Source of the DNA: Microterricola viridarii
GTDB taxonomy: Bacteria > Actinomycetota > Actinomycetes > Actinomycetales > Microbacteriaceae
NCBI RefSeq assembly: GCF_900104895.1
Contig: NZ_LT629742.1
Location: 558,001 to 622,000 of the forward strand
DNA length: 64,000 nt
Reading direction: 5' to 3'
This document shows positions 33,879 through 41,767 of this stretch, piece after piece; position 1 is the stretch's first letter, and each line of letters starts with the position of its first letter. The notes beneath the pieces were generated by a model. The model worked only from the letters and a program-made list of their open reading frames with translations. It searched no databases and had not been told where the DNA came from. Both the position numbers and the translations under genes were made by a program.

Positions 33879-34640
33879 ATGACAGCGGATGCGGCCACGC
33901 CACAGGTGCCCGATGGCGCTGCGGCCGTGCAGCGGGCGCTCGCCGAGCTGGCCGACCCGGAACGGGCGGCCTCCAGCCAGCGCTTCTTCAAGACCGGGCC
34001 GGGCCAGTACGGCGAGGGCGACGTGTTCGTGGGCGTGACGGTTCCCCAACTGCGGGGCGTCGCCCGCCGCTTCGCCGAGCTTCCGCTGGCCGAACTCGAC
34101 CTGCTGCTGGCGAGCCCCGTGCACGAGCACCGCCTCATCGGGCTGCTCATCGCTACGAGACAGTTCGAGACGGCGAGCATGCCGCGCGGCCTCGACGAGG
34201 GCCGGCGGGCGGCGCTCGCGGCGTGGTACCTCGGTGCCGTGCGCCGGGGGCGCGTCAACAACTGGGACCTGGTCGACAGCTCGGCCCCCGGCATCCTCGG
34301 CGGCTGGCTGTTCGACCGGCCGCGGGACGTGCTGTTCGAGCTGGCCGCGAGCCCGGTGCTCTGGGAACGCCGCGTCGCCATGATCTCCACGCAGGGCTTC
34401 ATCAACCGCGGCGATGCGTCGACCGCGCTCGAGCTGGCTGCGCTGCTGCGCGACGACCCCGAGGACCTCATGCAGAAGGCGGTCGGCTGGATGCTGCGCG
34501 AGATCGGCAAGCGCGTGGACCGCGGCCTGCTGATCGCTTTCCTCGACGAGCACGCGAGCCGGATGCCGCGCACCGAGCTCAGCTACGCCACCGAGCACCT
34601 CGACCCCGCGCTGCGCGCCCACTACCGCGCGCTGCGCTGA
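33879..34640 (+). CDS. AlkD-like DNA alkylation repair protein
   Basis: A 253-residue all-helical HEAT-repeat protein. Characteristic family segments are VPQLRGVARRFAELPLAELD, NNWDLVDSSAPGILGGWLFD (the tryptophan/aspartate surface that contacts the lesion backbone in AlkD), LWERRVAMISTQGFINRGD and LMQKAVGWMLREIGKR. AlkD glycosylases remove cationic 3-methyl- and 7-methylpurines without flipping the base. TAGAGT lies exactly 6 nt before the ATG, predicting a leaderless transcript. It is divergent from the carbamoyltransferase homologue and followed by repeats. Confidence 0.87.
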   Translation: MTADAATPQVPDGAAAVQRALAELADPERAASSQRFFKTGPGQYGEGDVFVGVTVPQLRGVARRFAELPLAELDLLLASPVHEHRLIGLLIATRQFETASMPRGLDEGRRAALAAWYLGAVRRGRVNNWDLVDSSAPGILGGWLFDRPRDVLFELAASPVLWERRVAMISTQGFINRGDASTALELAALLRDDPEDLMQKAVGWMLREIGKRVDRGLLIAFLDEHASRMPRTELSYATEHLDPALRAHYRALR

Positions 34641-34656
34641 GAGCGCCTCGCCGCTC

Positions 34657-34899
34657 GGCTGTTGGCTTCGGTCGCTGGCGCTCCCTCGAGCCAACGTGGG
34701 CTTTGGCGGGCTGGACCGCGGGGTCGCCTCTGTCCACGTCGGCTGGAGGGCGCCGCGCCGCGACGAAGGAGCAGCGCAGCGCCCGAAGCCCTGAGCGTCT
34801 TGGCAGACACAGGTGCCCGCGGCATCTGCGTACGCCGCGCAGGCTCGTCGGGCGGCGGCTGTTGGCTTCGGCCGCTGGCGCTCCCTCAAGCCAACGGGG
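34657..34899. repeat. R2 repeat fragments between convergent genes
   Basis: Two copies of the GTTGGCTTCGG...GCTGGCGCTCCCT...AGCCAAC hairpin unit (34657-34696 and 34858-34899) flank a CGTCGGCTGGAGGGCGCCGC unit (34737 onward). All are parts of the R2 element arrayed at 49337-50038. No gene is seen between the AlkD-like and methyltransferase genes. Confidence 0.8.
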
Positions 34900-34900
34900 T

Positions 34901-36079
34901 TTACTCCGCCGCGGCGAGCCGCCAGAGCGAGGTGATCTCGGCCGCGCGGGCCACGTGCAGCGGGTCGCTCGTGTCGCTGGCGCGGCCGTGCGTCGGGCGA
35001 GTGTCGTGGCGCTCGATCACGCGCAGGCCCGAGTCCTCGATCAGGTCGAGCAGCTCGCCGCGCGAGCGCAGCCCGAGGCGCTCGGCCAGGTCCGAGATGA
35101 CCAGCCAGCCCTCGCCGCCGGGCGCCAGGTGCGCGGCCAGCCCGCCGAGGAAGCCGCGCAACATCCGGCTCTCCGGGTCGTACACGGCGTAGTCGCTCGG
35201 GATCCGCGCCTCGACCGGCAGCCACGGCGGGTTGCAGACGATCAGCTCGGCGAGCCCCGGCGCGAACAGGTCGGCCTCGACCACCTCGACCTGCTCGGCC
35301 AGCCCCAGCCGGTCCAGGTTCTCGCGGGCGCAGGCAATGGCGCGCGGGTCCAGGTCGGTCGCCGTCACGCTGCGGATGCCGCGCCGCGCGAGAATCGCGG
35401 CGAGCACCCCGGTTCCGGTGCCGATGTCCATCGCGCGGCTCACCTCGGGCAGCGGGGCGCTCGCCACGAGCTCGAGGTACTCGCCGCGCACCGGCGCGAA
35501 GACGCCGTAGTGCGGGTGGATGCGCCCGGGCAGGCCCGGCGCGTCCAACTCCGGCACCTCGACGCCGCGGCGGCGCCACTCGTGCGAGCCGATCACGCCG
35601 AGCAGTTCGCGCAATGAGACGAGCGAGTCCTGCGCGGCGTCGACTGGTCCGTACACCTCCACGCACGCCTCGCGCACGTCCGGCGCGCGCCGCAGCGGCA
35701 CCGCGTGGCCGGCGTCCAGCGGCACAAGCAGCAGGCCGAGCAGCTGCGCCCGGTGGAAGCTCTGCTCGCGGTGCTGGCGGAAGGCCAGTGAGAGATCCCG
35801 CGGCGGGCGGCGGTTGCCCTTGTCGATGCGGGCCGCGAGCGCCCGCAGCAGCTGGCGGGCGGCCTGGTAGTCGCCGCGCCAGAGCAGCGCCGTGCCCTCG
35901 GACACCAGGCGGTGGGCCTCGGCGGCCGGCATCCGCTCGTCGGCGATGGCCACGCGCGCCGGAACCGGCCAGCCGCTCTCCGAGCGCCAGAGCGCCGTGT
36001 GCCGCTCGCCGCCCTCGAGCCAGCTCACGCGGGCGGGCTCGGCCTGCCGGTCGAGGGGCGTGGACTCAGTGCTGGGCAT
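34901..36079 (-). CDS. class I SAM-dependent methyltransferase (PrmC/RsmC-like)
   Basis: A 392-residue protein. An N-terminal region of about 200 residues (HRLVSEGTALLWRGDYQAAR) resembles the accessory domain of actinobacterial MTS methyltransferases. The Rossmann methyltransferase domain has MDIGTGTGVLAAILARRG (SAM loop), TATDLDPRAIACARENLDRL and the catalytic IVCNPPWLPVEARI, the NPPY/W motif of enzymes that methylate glutamine or exocyclic amino groups. The likely target is a protein or rRNA. The ATG at 36079 is used; the longer frame reaches into the divergent SDR promoter. CAGATT lies about 7 nt upstream. Confidence 0.82.
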   Translation of the reverse strand: MPSTESTPLDRQAEPARVSWLEGGERHTALWRSESGWPVPARVAIADERMPAAEAHRLVSEGTALLWRGDYQAARQLLRALAARIDKGNRRPPRDLSLAFRQHREQSFHRAQLLGLLLVPLDAGHAVPLRRAPDVREACVEVYGPVDAAQDSLVSLRELLGVIGSHEWRRRGVEVPELDAPGLPGRIHPHYGVFAPVRGEYLELVASAPLPEVSRAMDIGTGTGVLAAILARRGIRSVTATDLDPRAIACARENLDRLGLAEQVEVVEADLFAPGLAELIVCNPPWLPVEARIPSDYAVYDPESRMLRGFLGGLAAHLAPGGEGWLVISDLAERLGLRSRGELLDLIEDSGLRVIERHDTRPTHGRASDTSDPLHVARAAEITSLWRLAAAE

Positions 36080-36215
36080 GGTGGCCAATCTGCGCGGCGG
36101 CGGCCGCGGGCGGCCCCGCGCGAGCGCGAGAAAATCGTGTCGGCGGAGGACCCACCGTGCCATCGAGTATCCCAGCCCGAGCTGGGGCCGGCGCGGCACC
36201 TGCGAGAATGGGGCC

Positions 36216-37082
36216 ATGTCCCGAACTGTTCGCGGTGCCCGCGTTCTCATCACCGGAGCCGCCAGCGGCATGGGCCGCCTCTACGCCGAGCGCGCAGTGG
36301 CAGAGGGGGCGGCATCCGTCGTCCTCTGGGACAGGGATGCCGCGGCACTCGCCCGCACCGTCAAGGAGCTCGGCGGGGAATCGCAGGGCCGCACCCGCGT
36401 GCACTCCTACGTGATCGACCTCGCCGATCTCGGCGCGATCGCGCAGACGGCCCAGCGGGTGCGCACCGAGGTGGGCAACCCCGACGTGCTCATCAACAAT
36501 GCCGGAATCGTGCGCGGCAACCAGTTCTTCTGGCAGAGCGACAACGGCGAGGACACCCGGCCGACGGTGCAGATCAACGCGCTCGCGCCGATGTACACGA
36601 CCCGTGAATTTCTGCCCGGCATGATGGCGAACCCGTATCGGGCGGCGCGCATCGTGAACATCGCCTCGGCCGCCGGCACCCTGTCGAACCCGCGGATGAG
36701 CGTCTACGCCGCCTCGAAGGCGGCCCTCATCGGCTGGAGCGACTCGCTGCGGCTCGAGCTCGAGCAGGAGGACCACGGCAACGTGCGGGTGACGACGGTG
36801 TGCCCGAGCTACATCTCGACCGGCATGTTCGCCGGCGCCCGCGGGCCGCTGCTCACGCCCGTGCTCACCCCCGAATACGTCGTCGACCGGGTCTGGCGCG
36901 CCATGCTGGCCGGCAAGCCGCAGCTGCTGCTGCCCTGGTCGGTCGGGCTCTCCAAGGCGCTGCGCGGCGTGCTGCCTGTGCGGGTCTGGGACGCCGTGGC
37001 CGAGGTGTTCGGCGTCTACCGCTCGATGGCCGGGTTCACGGGCCGGGAGCGCAGCGGCGAGCACGGCGGCAGCCGCCCCTGA
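36216..37082 (+). CDS. SDR-family oxidoreductase (classical)
   Basis: A 288-residue dehydrogenase with intact motifs: VLITGAASGMGRLYAERAV (TGxxxGxG cofactor loop), VLINNAGIVRG (NNAG), and VNIASAAGTLSNPRMSVYAA with SK following (Ser and Tyr-x3-Lys). The C-terminal 60 residues carry a hydrophobic stretch (LLLPWSVGLSKALRGVLP), as in membrane-associated lipid-modifying SDRs. The ATG lies 6 nt after GAGAAT, consistent with a leaderless mRNA. Substrate unknown. Confidence 0.87.
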   Translation: MSRTVRGARVLITGAASGMGRLYAERAVAEGAASVVLWDRDAAALARTVKELGGESQGRTRVHSYVIDLADLGAIAQTAQRVRTEVGNPDVLINNAGIVRGNQFFWQSDNGEDTRPTVQINALAPMYTTREFLPGMMANPYRAARIVNIASAAGTLSNPRMSVYAASKAALIGWSDSLRLELEQEDHGNVRVTTVCPSYISTGMFAGARGPLLTPVLTPEYVVDRVWRAMLAGKPQLLLPWSVGLSKALRGVLPVRVWDAVAEVFGVYRSMAGFTGRERSGEHGGSRP

Positions 37083-37157
37083 GTCAGAGGCCGCAGCCGA
37101 GACCGGTGCCCGGCGCCACGCGGAACCGGCCTGGCCAGGTGTCTCTACACTTGAAGC

Positions 37158-38171
37158 GTGGATATCACCGGATTGAATGAGTTCCTGGCCGACATCGAGT
37201 TCTCGGGCGTCGTGCTTGTGCGGAAGGGCGACCAGACTCTCTTCGAGGCCGCCAGCGGCCTGGCCACACAGCGCTGGGGCGTCGCCAACCGGGTGGACAC
37301 CCGGTTCGACACCTCCGCGATCACCAAGCTGTTCACCAGCGTCGGCGTGCTGCAGCAGGTCGTGGCCGGTCGGCTCGATCTCGAGGCCTCCATCCACGAC
37401 TACGTCGACCTGACCGGCACCACCATCGGCCGTGACGTCACCCTGCTGCACCTGCTCACCCACACCAGCGGGCTCGCGGATGACGCCGACGAGGCCGCCG
37501 GCGAGGACTACGCCGAGCTCTACGTCGACACCCCCAACTACTCGATCTCCCGCACCAGCGACCTGCTGCCGTTCTTCGCGCAGAAGGCCCCGCTGGAGGC
37601 GCCCGGCGTGGAGAGCCACTACATCAACGCCGGCTACGTGCTGGCCGGCCTCGCCCTGGAGCAGGCCACCGGGCTCAGCTACCGCGCCTACATCGAGCGC
37701 GACGTCTTCGCCGCCGCGGGCATGAAGTCGAGCGGCTTCTTCGAGCGCCAGGGCGCCACCCCGAACGTCGCAGAGGGCTGGGACCAGGCCGAGGACGGCA
37801 GCTGGGAGTCCAACATCTACAAGGCGCCGCCGATCGGCGGCCCGGACACCGGCGCGCACGCGACCGCCGAGGACCTGCTGCGCTTCCTCACGGCACTGCG
37901 CACCGGCGTGCTGCTGAACCCCGAGTACACCAGCGAGTTCTTCACGCCGCAGGTCGAGCACGACGAGGAGACCTTCTACGGGCTCGGCCTCGAGTTCGAC
38001 ATGAACGAGGACGGCAGCGTGCGCTCCTACTTCAAGGACGGCATCAGCGCCGGCGCCAGCGGCATCCTGCGCCACTACCTCGACGAGGGCATCGACGTCG
38101 TCGTGCTCAGCAACGCCGAGGAGGGCGCATGGGACGTCATCCGTGAGCTCGACGAGCGCCTCGGCGGCTAG
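37158..38171 (+). CDS. beta-lactamase-family serine hydrolase with shifted nucleophile motif
   Basis: A 337-residue protein of the class C beta-lactamase/penicillin-binding-protein-like family (CubicO type). The fold markers are present: LFEAASGLATQRWGVANRVD, LLHLLTHTSGLADDADE and HYINAGYVLAGLALE (the Tyr-x-Asn motif). At the nucleophile position, where the family has S-x-x-K (usually SVTK or SITK), this protein reads TSAITK, so alanine occupies the serine position and a serine precedes it; the usual HxG motif near the C-terminus is also not evident. No signal peptide. The GTG start lies 6 nt after TACACT. It may be an inactive or altered homologue. Confidence 0.75.
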   Translation: MDITGLNEFLADIEFSGVVLVRKGDQTLFEAASGLATQRWGVANRVDTRFDTSAITKLFTSVGVLQQVVAGRLDLEASIHDYVDLTGTTIGRDVTLLHLLTHTSGLADDADEAAGEDYAELYVDTPNYSISRTSDLLPFFAQKAPLEAPGVESHYINAGYVLAGLALEQATGLSYRAYIERDVFAAAGMKSSGFFERQGATPNVAEGWDQAEDGSWESNIYKAPPIGGPDTGAHATAEDLLRFLTALRTGVLLNPEYTSEFFTPQVEHDEETFYGLGLEFDMNEDGSVRSYFKDGISAGASGILRHYLDEGIDVVVLSNAEEGAWDVIRELDERLGG

Positions 38172-38239
38172 TCGGCAGCTCTGCCGCGCGCGCTCCTCGT
38201 CTCGCTAGGATGGCGGCACGCGAACGAAGGGGATGCGCG

Positions 38240-38521
38240 ATGGCGCTTTCGGGCTGGCACCTGCTCGTCATTCTGGCCGTGCTCCTCGTGATGGCGGCCG
38301 GGGCGGTCGGCATCATCTTCCTGGGCGTGTACCTCGCCCGGCGTGCGGCGCCGGCATCGCCGGCGTTCACGGCCGAGCCGGGGCACGCGCCCGCGGCGCA
38401 ACCGGAACCGGCCGAGCTGCGTGCCGCGCGCCTGGCCGAGCTCGAGGACCTGAGCGCGCGCAGGCTGCTCAGCGTGGCGGAGTACGAGGCCAAACGGGCG
38501 GAGATCCTCGACGAGATCTAG
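38240..38521 (+). CDS. small SHOCT-domain membrane protein
   Basis: A 93-residue protein with one N-terminal transmembrane helix (HLLVILAVLLVMAAGAVGII), a Pro/Ala linker, and a C-terminal short helical SHOCT-type domain: ARLAELEDLSARRLLSVAEY then EAKRAEILDEI. SHOCT domains are found at protein termini in Gram-positive bacteria and may mediate oligomerisation. The second ATG (38240) is chosen since GAAGGGG stands at proper distance; an ATG at 38210 would add ten charged residues before the helix. Confidence 0.65.
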   Translation: MALSGWHLLVILAVLLVMAAGAVGIIFLGVYLARRAAPASPAFTAEPGHAPAAQPEPAELRAARLAELEDLSARRLLSVAEYEAKRAEILDEI

Positions 38522-38590
38522 CGCTCCCCGGCGCTCGGGACCACGGCAGCTGCCTCCAGAGGCGGGCGGCGAACTGGGGGCCTAGGTCCC

Positions 38591-38619
38591 CTGACTTCGC
38601 CGAACCGGCTGCGTAGCGT
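38591..38619 (+). promoter_or_regulatory. promoter of the LAETG/PVV-repeat surface protein gene
   Basis: CTGACT (38591-38596), a 17-nt spacer and TAGCGT (38614-38619), followed after 6 nt by the ATG. It is one of the few leaderless promoters here with a recognisable -35 box. Confidence 0.6.
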
Positions 38620-38625
38620 GGCGGC

Positions 38626-39672
38626 ATGCCTACGCAATCCACGGGGATCTCCCTGCGCCACGTCGTTCTGCCGGGGGTGGCTGCTGCCACCGCCCTGGCC
38701 TTGGCCGCCGTCGCCCCGGCATCCGCCGAGCCCGCTGACACCATTGCAACGGTCACCACGCACACGGTCGCCGCCGCGAGCGTCGCGCCGATGGACCCGA
38801 GCCTCAACCCGTTCATCGACGGGATGCAGGAGGCCTGGTACTCCACCGGCGCGATCGCGCCCGCCGGGCCGATCTCGTTCCCCCACATCGTCTCGGACGC
38901 GTCGGGGGCGGATCCGAGCGGAGACACGAGCGACGGGGGCTTCGTCGACAACCTCTTCTTGCTTCCGGCGACACCGCAGAACTGCACGCGCACGGTCTCG
39001 AGCTTCAGCTACTCCTACGACCTCCTCGAGGTCATCTCCTGGCACACCGACATGGTTGAGAGCTACAGCGCGCTCCTCTCCGGACCGGACGCCGCTGCGG
39101 TGCCGATGAGCGACGAGAGCGCCTCGACAGACGGGATCGGCTGGCTGGAGTACCCCGAAGAGGCGCCCGGCCTGGTCTTCCACGGGCTCACCACGCCCTA
39201 CGCGGACGTCATGCCGCTGGTCGGCAGCATCACGATGGCGTACCCGGAGCCGGTGGATGCGGCAACCGCCATGGCGTACGTCGGGTTCGGGTATCCCGTC
39301 GTCTCCGCGTGGACCCTGACCGACGCCTCGTTCGTGGTGACCGACACCTGCACCACGAACAAGCCTGTCGTGGTGCCGCCGGTTGTTGTTCCGCCGGTTG
39401 TCGTGCCACCGGTTGTCGTGCCGCCGGTTGTCGTGCCACCGGTAGTCGAGCCGCCGGTTGTCGTGCCGCCGGTCGTGGTGCCACCGGTCGTCGAGCCGCC
39501 CGTGGTGGTGCCGCCGGTCGCGCCCGCGCCCGTCGTGGTTCCGGCCGCAACGCCTGCCCAGCCCCTGGCCGAGACCGGGGTGGAGGCGGGCGCCATCGGT
39601 GCCGCCGCCGCGCTCCTGCTCGGCGTTGGTGCAGCTGCAGCGCTGTTTGCTCGCCGCCGCGCGACCAGCTAG
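38626..39672 (+). CDS. sortase-anchored surface protein with (PPVVV)n stalk
   Basis: A 348-residue exported protein. It has a signal peptide (VAAATALALAAVAPASA), a globular domain of about 200 residues I cannot assign, a Pro/Val stalk of ten or so PPVVV units (about 247-300), and a sorting signal: LAETG, then AIGAAAALLLGVGAAAALFA and an RRR-containing tail. The stalk should span the peptidoglycan and display the N-terminal domain. This is the second LAETG protein in the window, so a class E sortase must be encoded elsewhere in the genome. Expression is from a leaderless promoter at 38591-38619. Confidence 0.78.
   Translation: MPTQSTGISLRHVVLPGVAAATALALAAVAPASAEPADTIATVTTHTVAAASVAPMDPSLNPFIDGMQEAWYSTGAIAPAGPISFPHIVSDASGADPSGDTSDGGFVDNLFLLPATPQNCTRTVSSFSYSYDLLEVISWHTDMVESYSALLSGPDAAAVPMSDESASTDGIGWLEYPEEAPGLVFHGLTTPYADVMPLVGSITMAYPEPVDAATAMAYVGFGYPVVSAWTLTDASFVVTDTCTTNKPVVVPPVVVPPVVVPPVVVPPVVVPPVVEPPVVVPPVVVPPVVEPPVVVPPVAPAPVVVPAATPAQPLAETGVEAGAIGAAAALLLGVGAAAALFARRRATS
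39367..39525 (+). repeat. 15-bp tandem repeat encoding the PPVVV stalk
   Basis: About ten imperfect units of the form gt(t/c)gt(c/t)gtgcc(a/g)ccg. Several units are identical at the DNA level and others differ only at wobble positions, and some carry gag in place of gtg (Glu). Length is likely to vary between strains by slippage or recombination. Confidence 0.9.
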
Positions 39673-39682
39673 GAGCCCGCGC

Positions 39683-40261
39683 TCAGAACTGCCGCTCGCT
39701 GCCGCCGCCGAGCAGGCGGGCCCCGCCCGCCTGCTCGGCCCGCAGCGGCTTCGCCATCTCGAACTCCAGCCTGCTCCGGTCCAGCGGGTACGGGTGCACG
39801 GCGCCGGTCTCCTCGAAGCCGTGCCGCTTGTAGAACCGGCGGGCGGCGGTGCTGTCCTGGTGCACCTCCAGCGTGAGCACATCGCCGTGCAGCCCCGCCC
39901 ACTCCTCGATGCCGGCGAGCAGCGCGCCGCTCACCCCGGCTGCCGCCCCGCGCCAGTCCGGCGCCACATACACGCCCACGAGCCGCGCACCGGCGGCGCC
40001 CTCCGGCAGGATCGCCGCCATGGTGCCGACCCACCGGCCGGTCTCCTCGCCCCCGGTGAGGATCGCCGCGAGGCTGATGGCGCCCGGCCCCGCCGTGCGG
40101 CGCGCGCGCTCCCGCCAGCCCGCCTCATCGCGCGCCGCGGCATCCGCCACCGTCTCGAGGTAGGCGTGCGGGGTGTCGGCGAGCATCTCCAGCCGGAGCG
40201 CCCGCGTCTCGGCCCAGTCCTGCTCGGTCGTTCGGCGGATGAGGAACGGGGCGGCGGTCAT
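39683..40261 (-). CDS. GNAT-family N-acetyltransferase
   Basis: A 192-residue acetyltransferase. IRRTTEQDWAETRALRLEML is a typical start, GARLVGVYVAPDWRGAAAGV is motif A (V.P..RG.G.G with one variation), and TLEVHQDSTAARRFYKRHGF with EETG is motif B (N.aA..fYek.GF). The acceptor substrate is unknown. CAGACT lies 6 nt before the ATG. It is divergent from the pca operon and shares its 115-nt control region. Confidence 0.82.
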   Translation of the reverse strand: MTAAPFLIRRTTEQDWAETRALRLEMLADTPHAYLETVADAAARDEAGWRERARRTAGPGAISLAAILTGGEETGRWVGTMAAILPEGAAGARLVGVYVAPDWRGAAAGVSGALLAGIEEWAGLHGDVLTLEVHQDSTAARRFYKRHGFEETGAVHPYPLDRSRLEFEMAKPLRAEQAGGARLLGGGSERQF

Positions 40262-40312
40262 CTCCCCAGTCTGCCCGATGCACCCGGGCGGCGTGGCTTC
40301 GGGCCGTGCTAG

Positions 40313-40346
40313 GTTTGCCATGCGCACATAAGTGCGTTTGGCAAAC
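40313..40346. promoter_or_regulatory. IclR-type operator of the pca operon
   Basis: Two 15-bp arms, GTTTGCCATGCGCAC and GTGCGTTTGGCAAAC, separated by ATAA; 13 of 15 positions are complementary. It lies in the gap between the divergent GNAT gene and pcaI, while the IclR-family regulator gene ends the operon, so it is the expected binding site. Confidence 0.75.
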
Positions 40347-40376
40347 ATTCTGACGATGTGGTTGGGTGGGCTCGGC

Positions 40377-41108
40377 ATGATTTCAAAGGTGGTCCCCGCG
40401 GTTGCGGATGCCGTCGCGGGCGTCGCGGACGGCGACACGATCCTGGTCGGCGGCTTCGGCCGGGCCGGCCAGCCGGTCGAGCTGATCGACGCGCTGCTCG
40501 CACAGGGCGCGCGCGACCTCACCATCGTCAGCAACAACGCCGGCAACGGCGACGTCGGCCTGGCCGCGCTGCTGGCGGAGGGGCGCGTGCGGAAGATGGT
40601 CTGCTCGTTCCCGCGGCAGGCAGACTCGCACGTCTTCGACGCCCTCTACCGGGCGGGCAAGGTCGAGCTGGAACTCGTGCCGCAGGGCAACCTGGCCGAG
40701 CGGATCCGGGCGGCCGGCGCCGGCATCGGCGCCTTCTTCACGCCGACCGGGGTCGGCACCGTGCTCGCCGAGGGCAAGGAGACGCGCTCCATCGACGGCC
40801 GCGACTACGTGCTCGAGTACCCGATCCGCGCCCAGTTCGCGCTGATCAGCGCGTTCAAGGGCGACCGCTGGGGCAACCTCGTCTACCGCAAGACGGCGCG
40901 CAACTTCGGGCCGATCATGGCGACCGCGGCCGCCATCACGGTCGCCCAGGTCGACGAGATCGTCGAGCTCGGTGTGCTCGACCCCGAGACGGTCGTCACG
41001 CCCGGCATCTTCGTCAACCGCGTCGTGCAGGTGTCGGAGCGCGACTGGCTGCGCGACGGACACTTCGTTGGCCAGCGGGAATCGGCAGTGACGGGGGCAA
41101 CCGCATGA
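40377..41108 (+). CDS. pcaI: 3-oxoadipate CoA-transferase subunit A
   Basis: A 243-residue alpha subunit of a family I CoA-transferase, which moves CoA from succinyl-CoA to 3-oxoadipate in the beta-ketoadipate pathway. The signature DTILVGGFGRAGQPVELIDA matches GGFGxxGxPxxLI; SNNAGNGDVGLAALL and ISAFKGDRWGNLVYRKTARN are further conserved blocks. The ATG at 40377 begins the conserved part; an in-frame ATG at 40356 is also possible. Overlaps pcaJ by 4 nt. Assignment to 3-oxoadipate rather than acetoacetate rests on the thiolase and PcaR-like regulator that follow. Confidence 0.85.
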   Translation: MISKVVPAVADAVAGVADGDTILVGGFGRAGQPVELIDALLAQGARDLTIVSNNAGNGDVGLAALLAEGRVRKMVCSFPRQADSHVFDALYRAGKVELELVPQGNLAERIRAAGAGIGAFFTPTGVGTVLAEGKETRSIDGRDYVLEYPIRAQFALISAFKGDRWGNLVYRKTARNFGPIMATAAAITVAQVDEIVELGVLDPETVVTPGIFVNRVVQVSERDWLRDGHFVGQRESAVTGATA

Positions 41109-41767
41109 CCACCAGAATCAGCCGCGACGAGCTGGCCGCGCGCATCGCCCGCGACATCCCGGAGGGCTCCTACGTGAACCTCGGGATCGGGGCGCCCACC
41201 CTGGTCTCCAACTTCCTCCCGCGCGACCAGGAGATCATCCTGCACACCGAGAACGGCATGCTCGGCATGGGCGAGGAGCCGGCCCCCGGCCAGGTCGACC
41301 CCGACCTGATCAACGCGGGCAAGCTGCCGGTCACGGAGTTGCCGGGCGCCTCCTACTTCCACCACGCCGACTCCTTCGGCATGATGCGCGGCGGCCACGT
41401 CGACGTCTGCGTGCTCGGCGCGTTCCAGGTGTCGGAGCGCGGCGACCTCGCCAACTGGAGCACGGGCGCGCCCGGCTCCGTGCCGGCCGTCGGCGGCGCC
41501 ATGGACCTGGCCGTCGGCGCGAAACAGGTGTTCGTGATGACCGACCTGCTCGGCAAGGACGGCACCTCCAAGCTCGTGGCCGCCTGCAGCTACCCGCTCA
41601 CCGGGGTGCGCTGCGTCACCCGCGTGTACACCGACCACGCCGTCTTCGACGTGGGCGAGAGCGGCTTCGTCATCCGCGAGCTGTTCGCCGACAACACCCG
41701 CGAGAGTCTGCAGGCGCTCACGGGCCTGACCCTGACCGAACCGACCCCGATCGAGGGAGCATCATGA
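41105..41767 (+). CDS. pcaJ: 3-oxoadipate CoA-transferase subunit B
   Basis: A 220-residue beta subunit. It carries the catalytic glutamate in LHTENGMLGMG (Glu49), preceded by YVNLGIGAPTLVSNF, and MDLAVGAKQVFVMTDLLGKD later on; these are diagnostic of SCOT/PcaJ-type subunits. It overlaps pcaI and pcaF by 4 nt each (ATGA), so the three enzymes are translationally coupled. Confidence 0.87.
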   Translation: MTTRISRDELAARIARDIPEGSYVNLGIGAPTLVSNFLPRDQEIILHTENGMLGMGEEPAPGQVDPDLINAGKLPVTELPGASYFHHADSFGMMRGGHVDVCVLGAFQVSERGDLANWSTGAPGSVPAVGGAMDLAVGAKQVFVMTDLLGKDGTSKLVAACSYPLTGVRCVTRVYTDHAVFDVGESGFVIRELFADNTRESLQALTGLTLTEPTPIEGAS

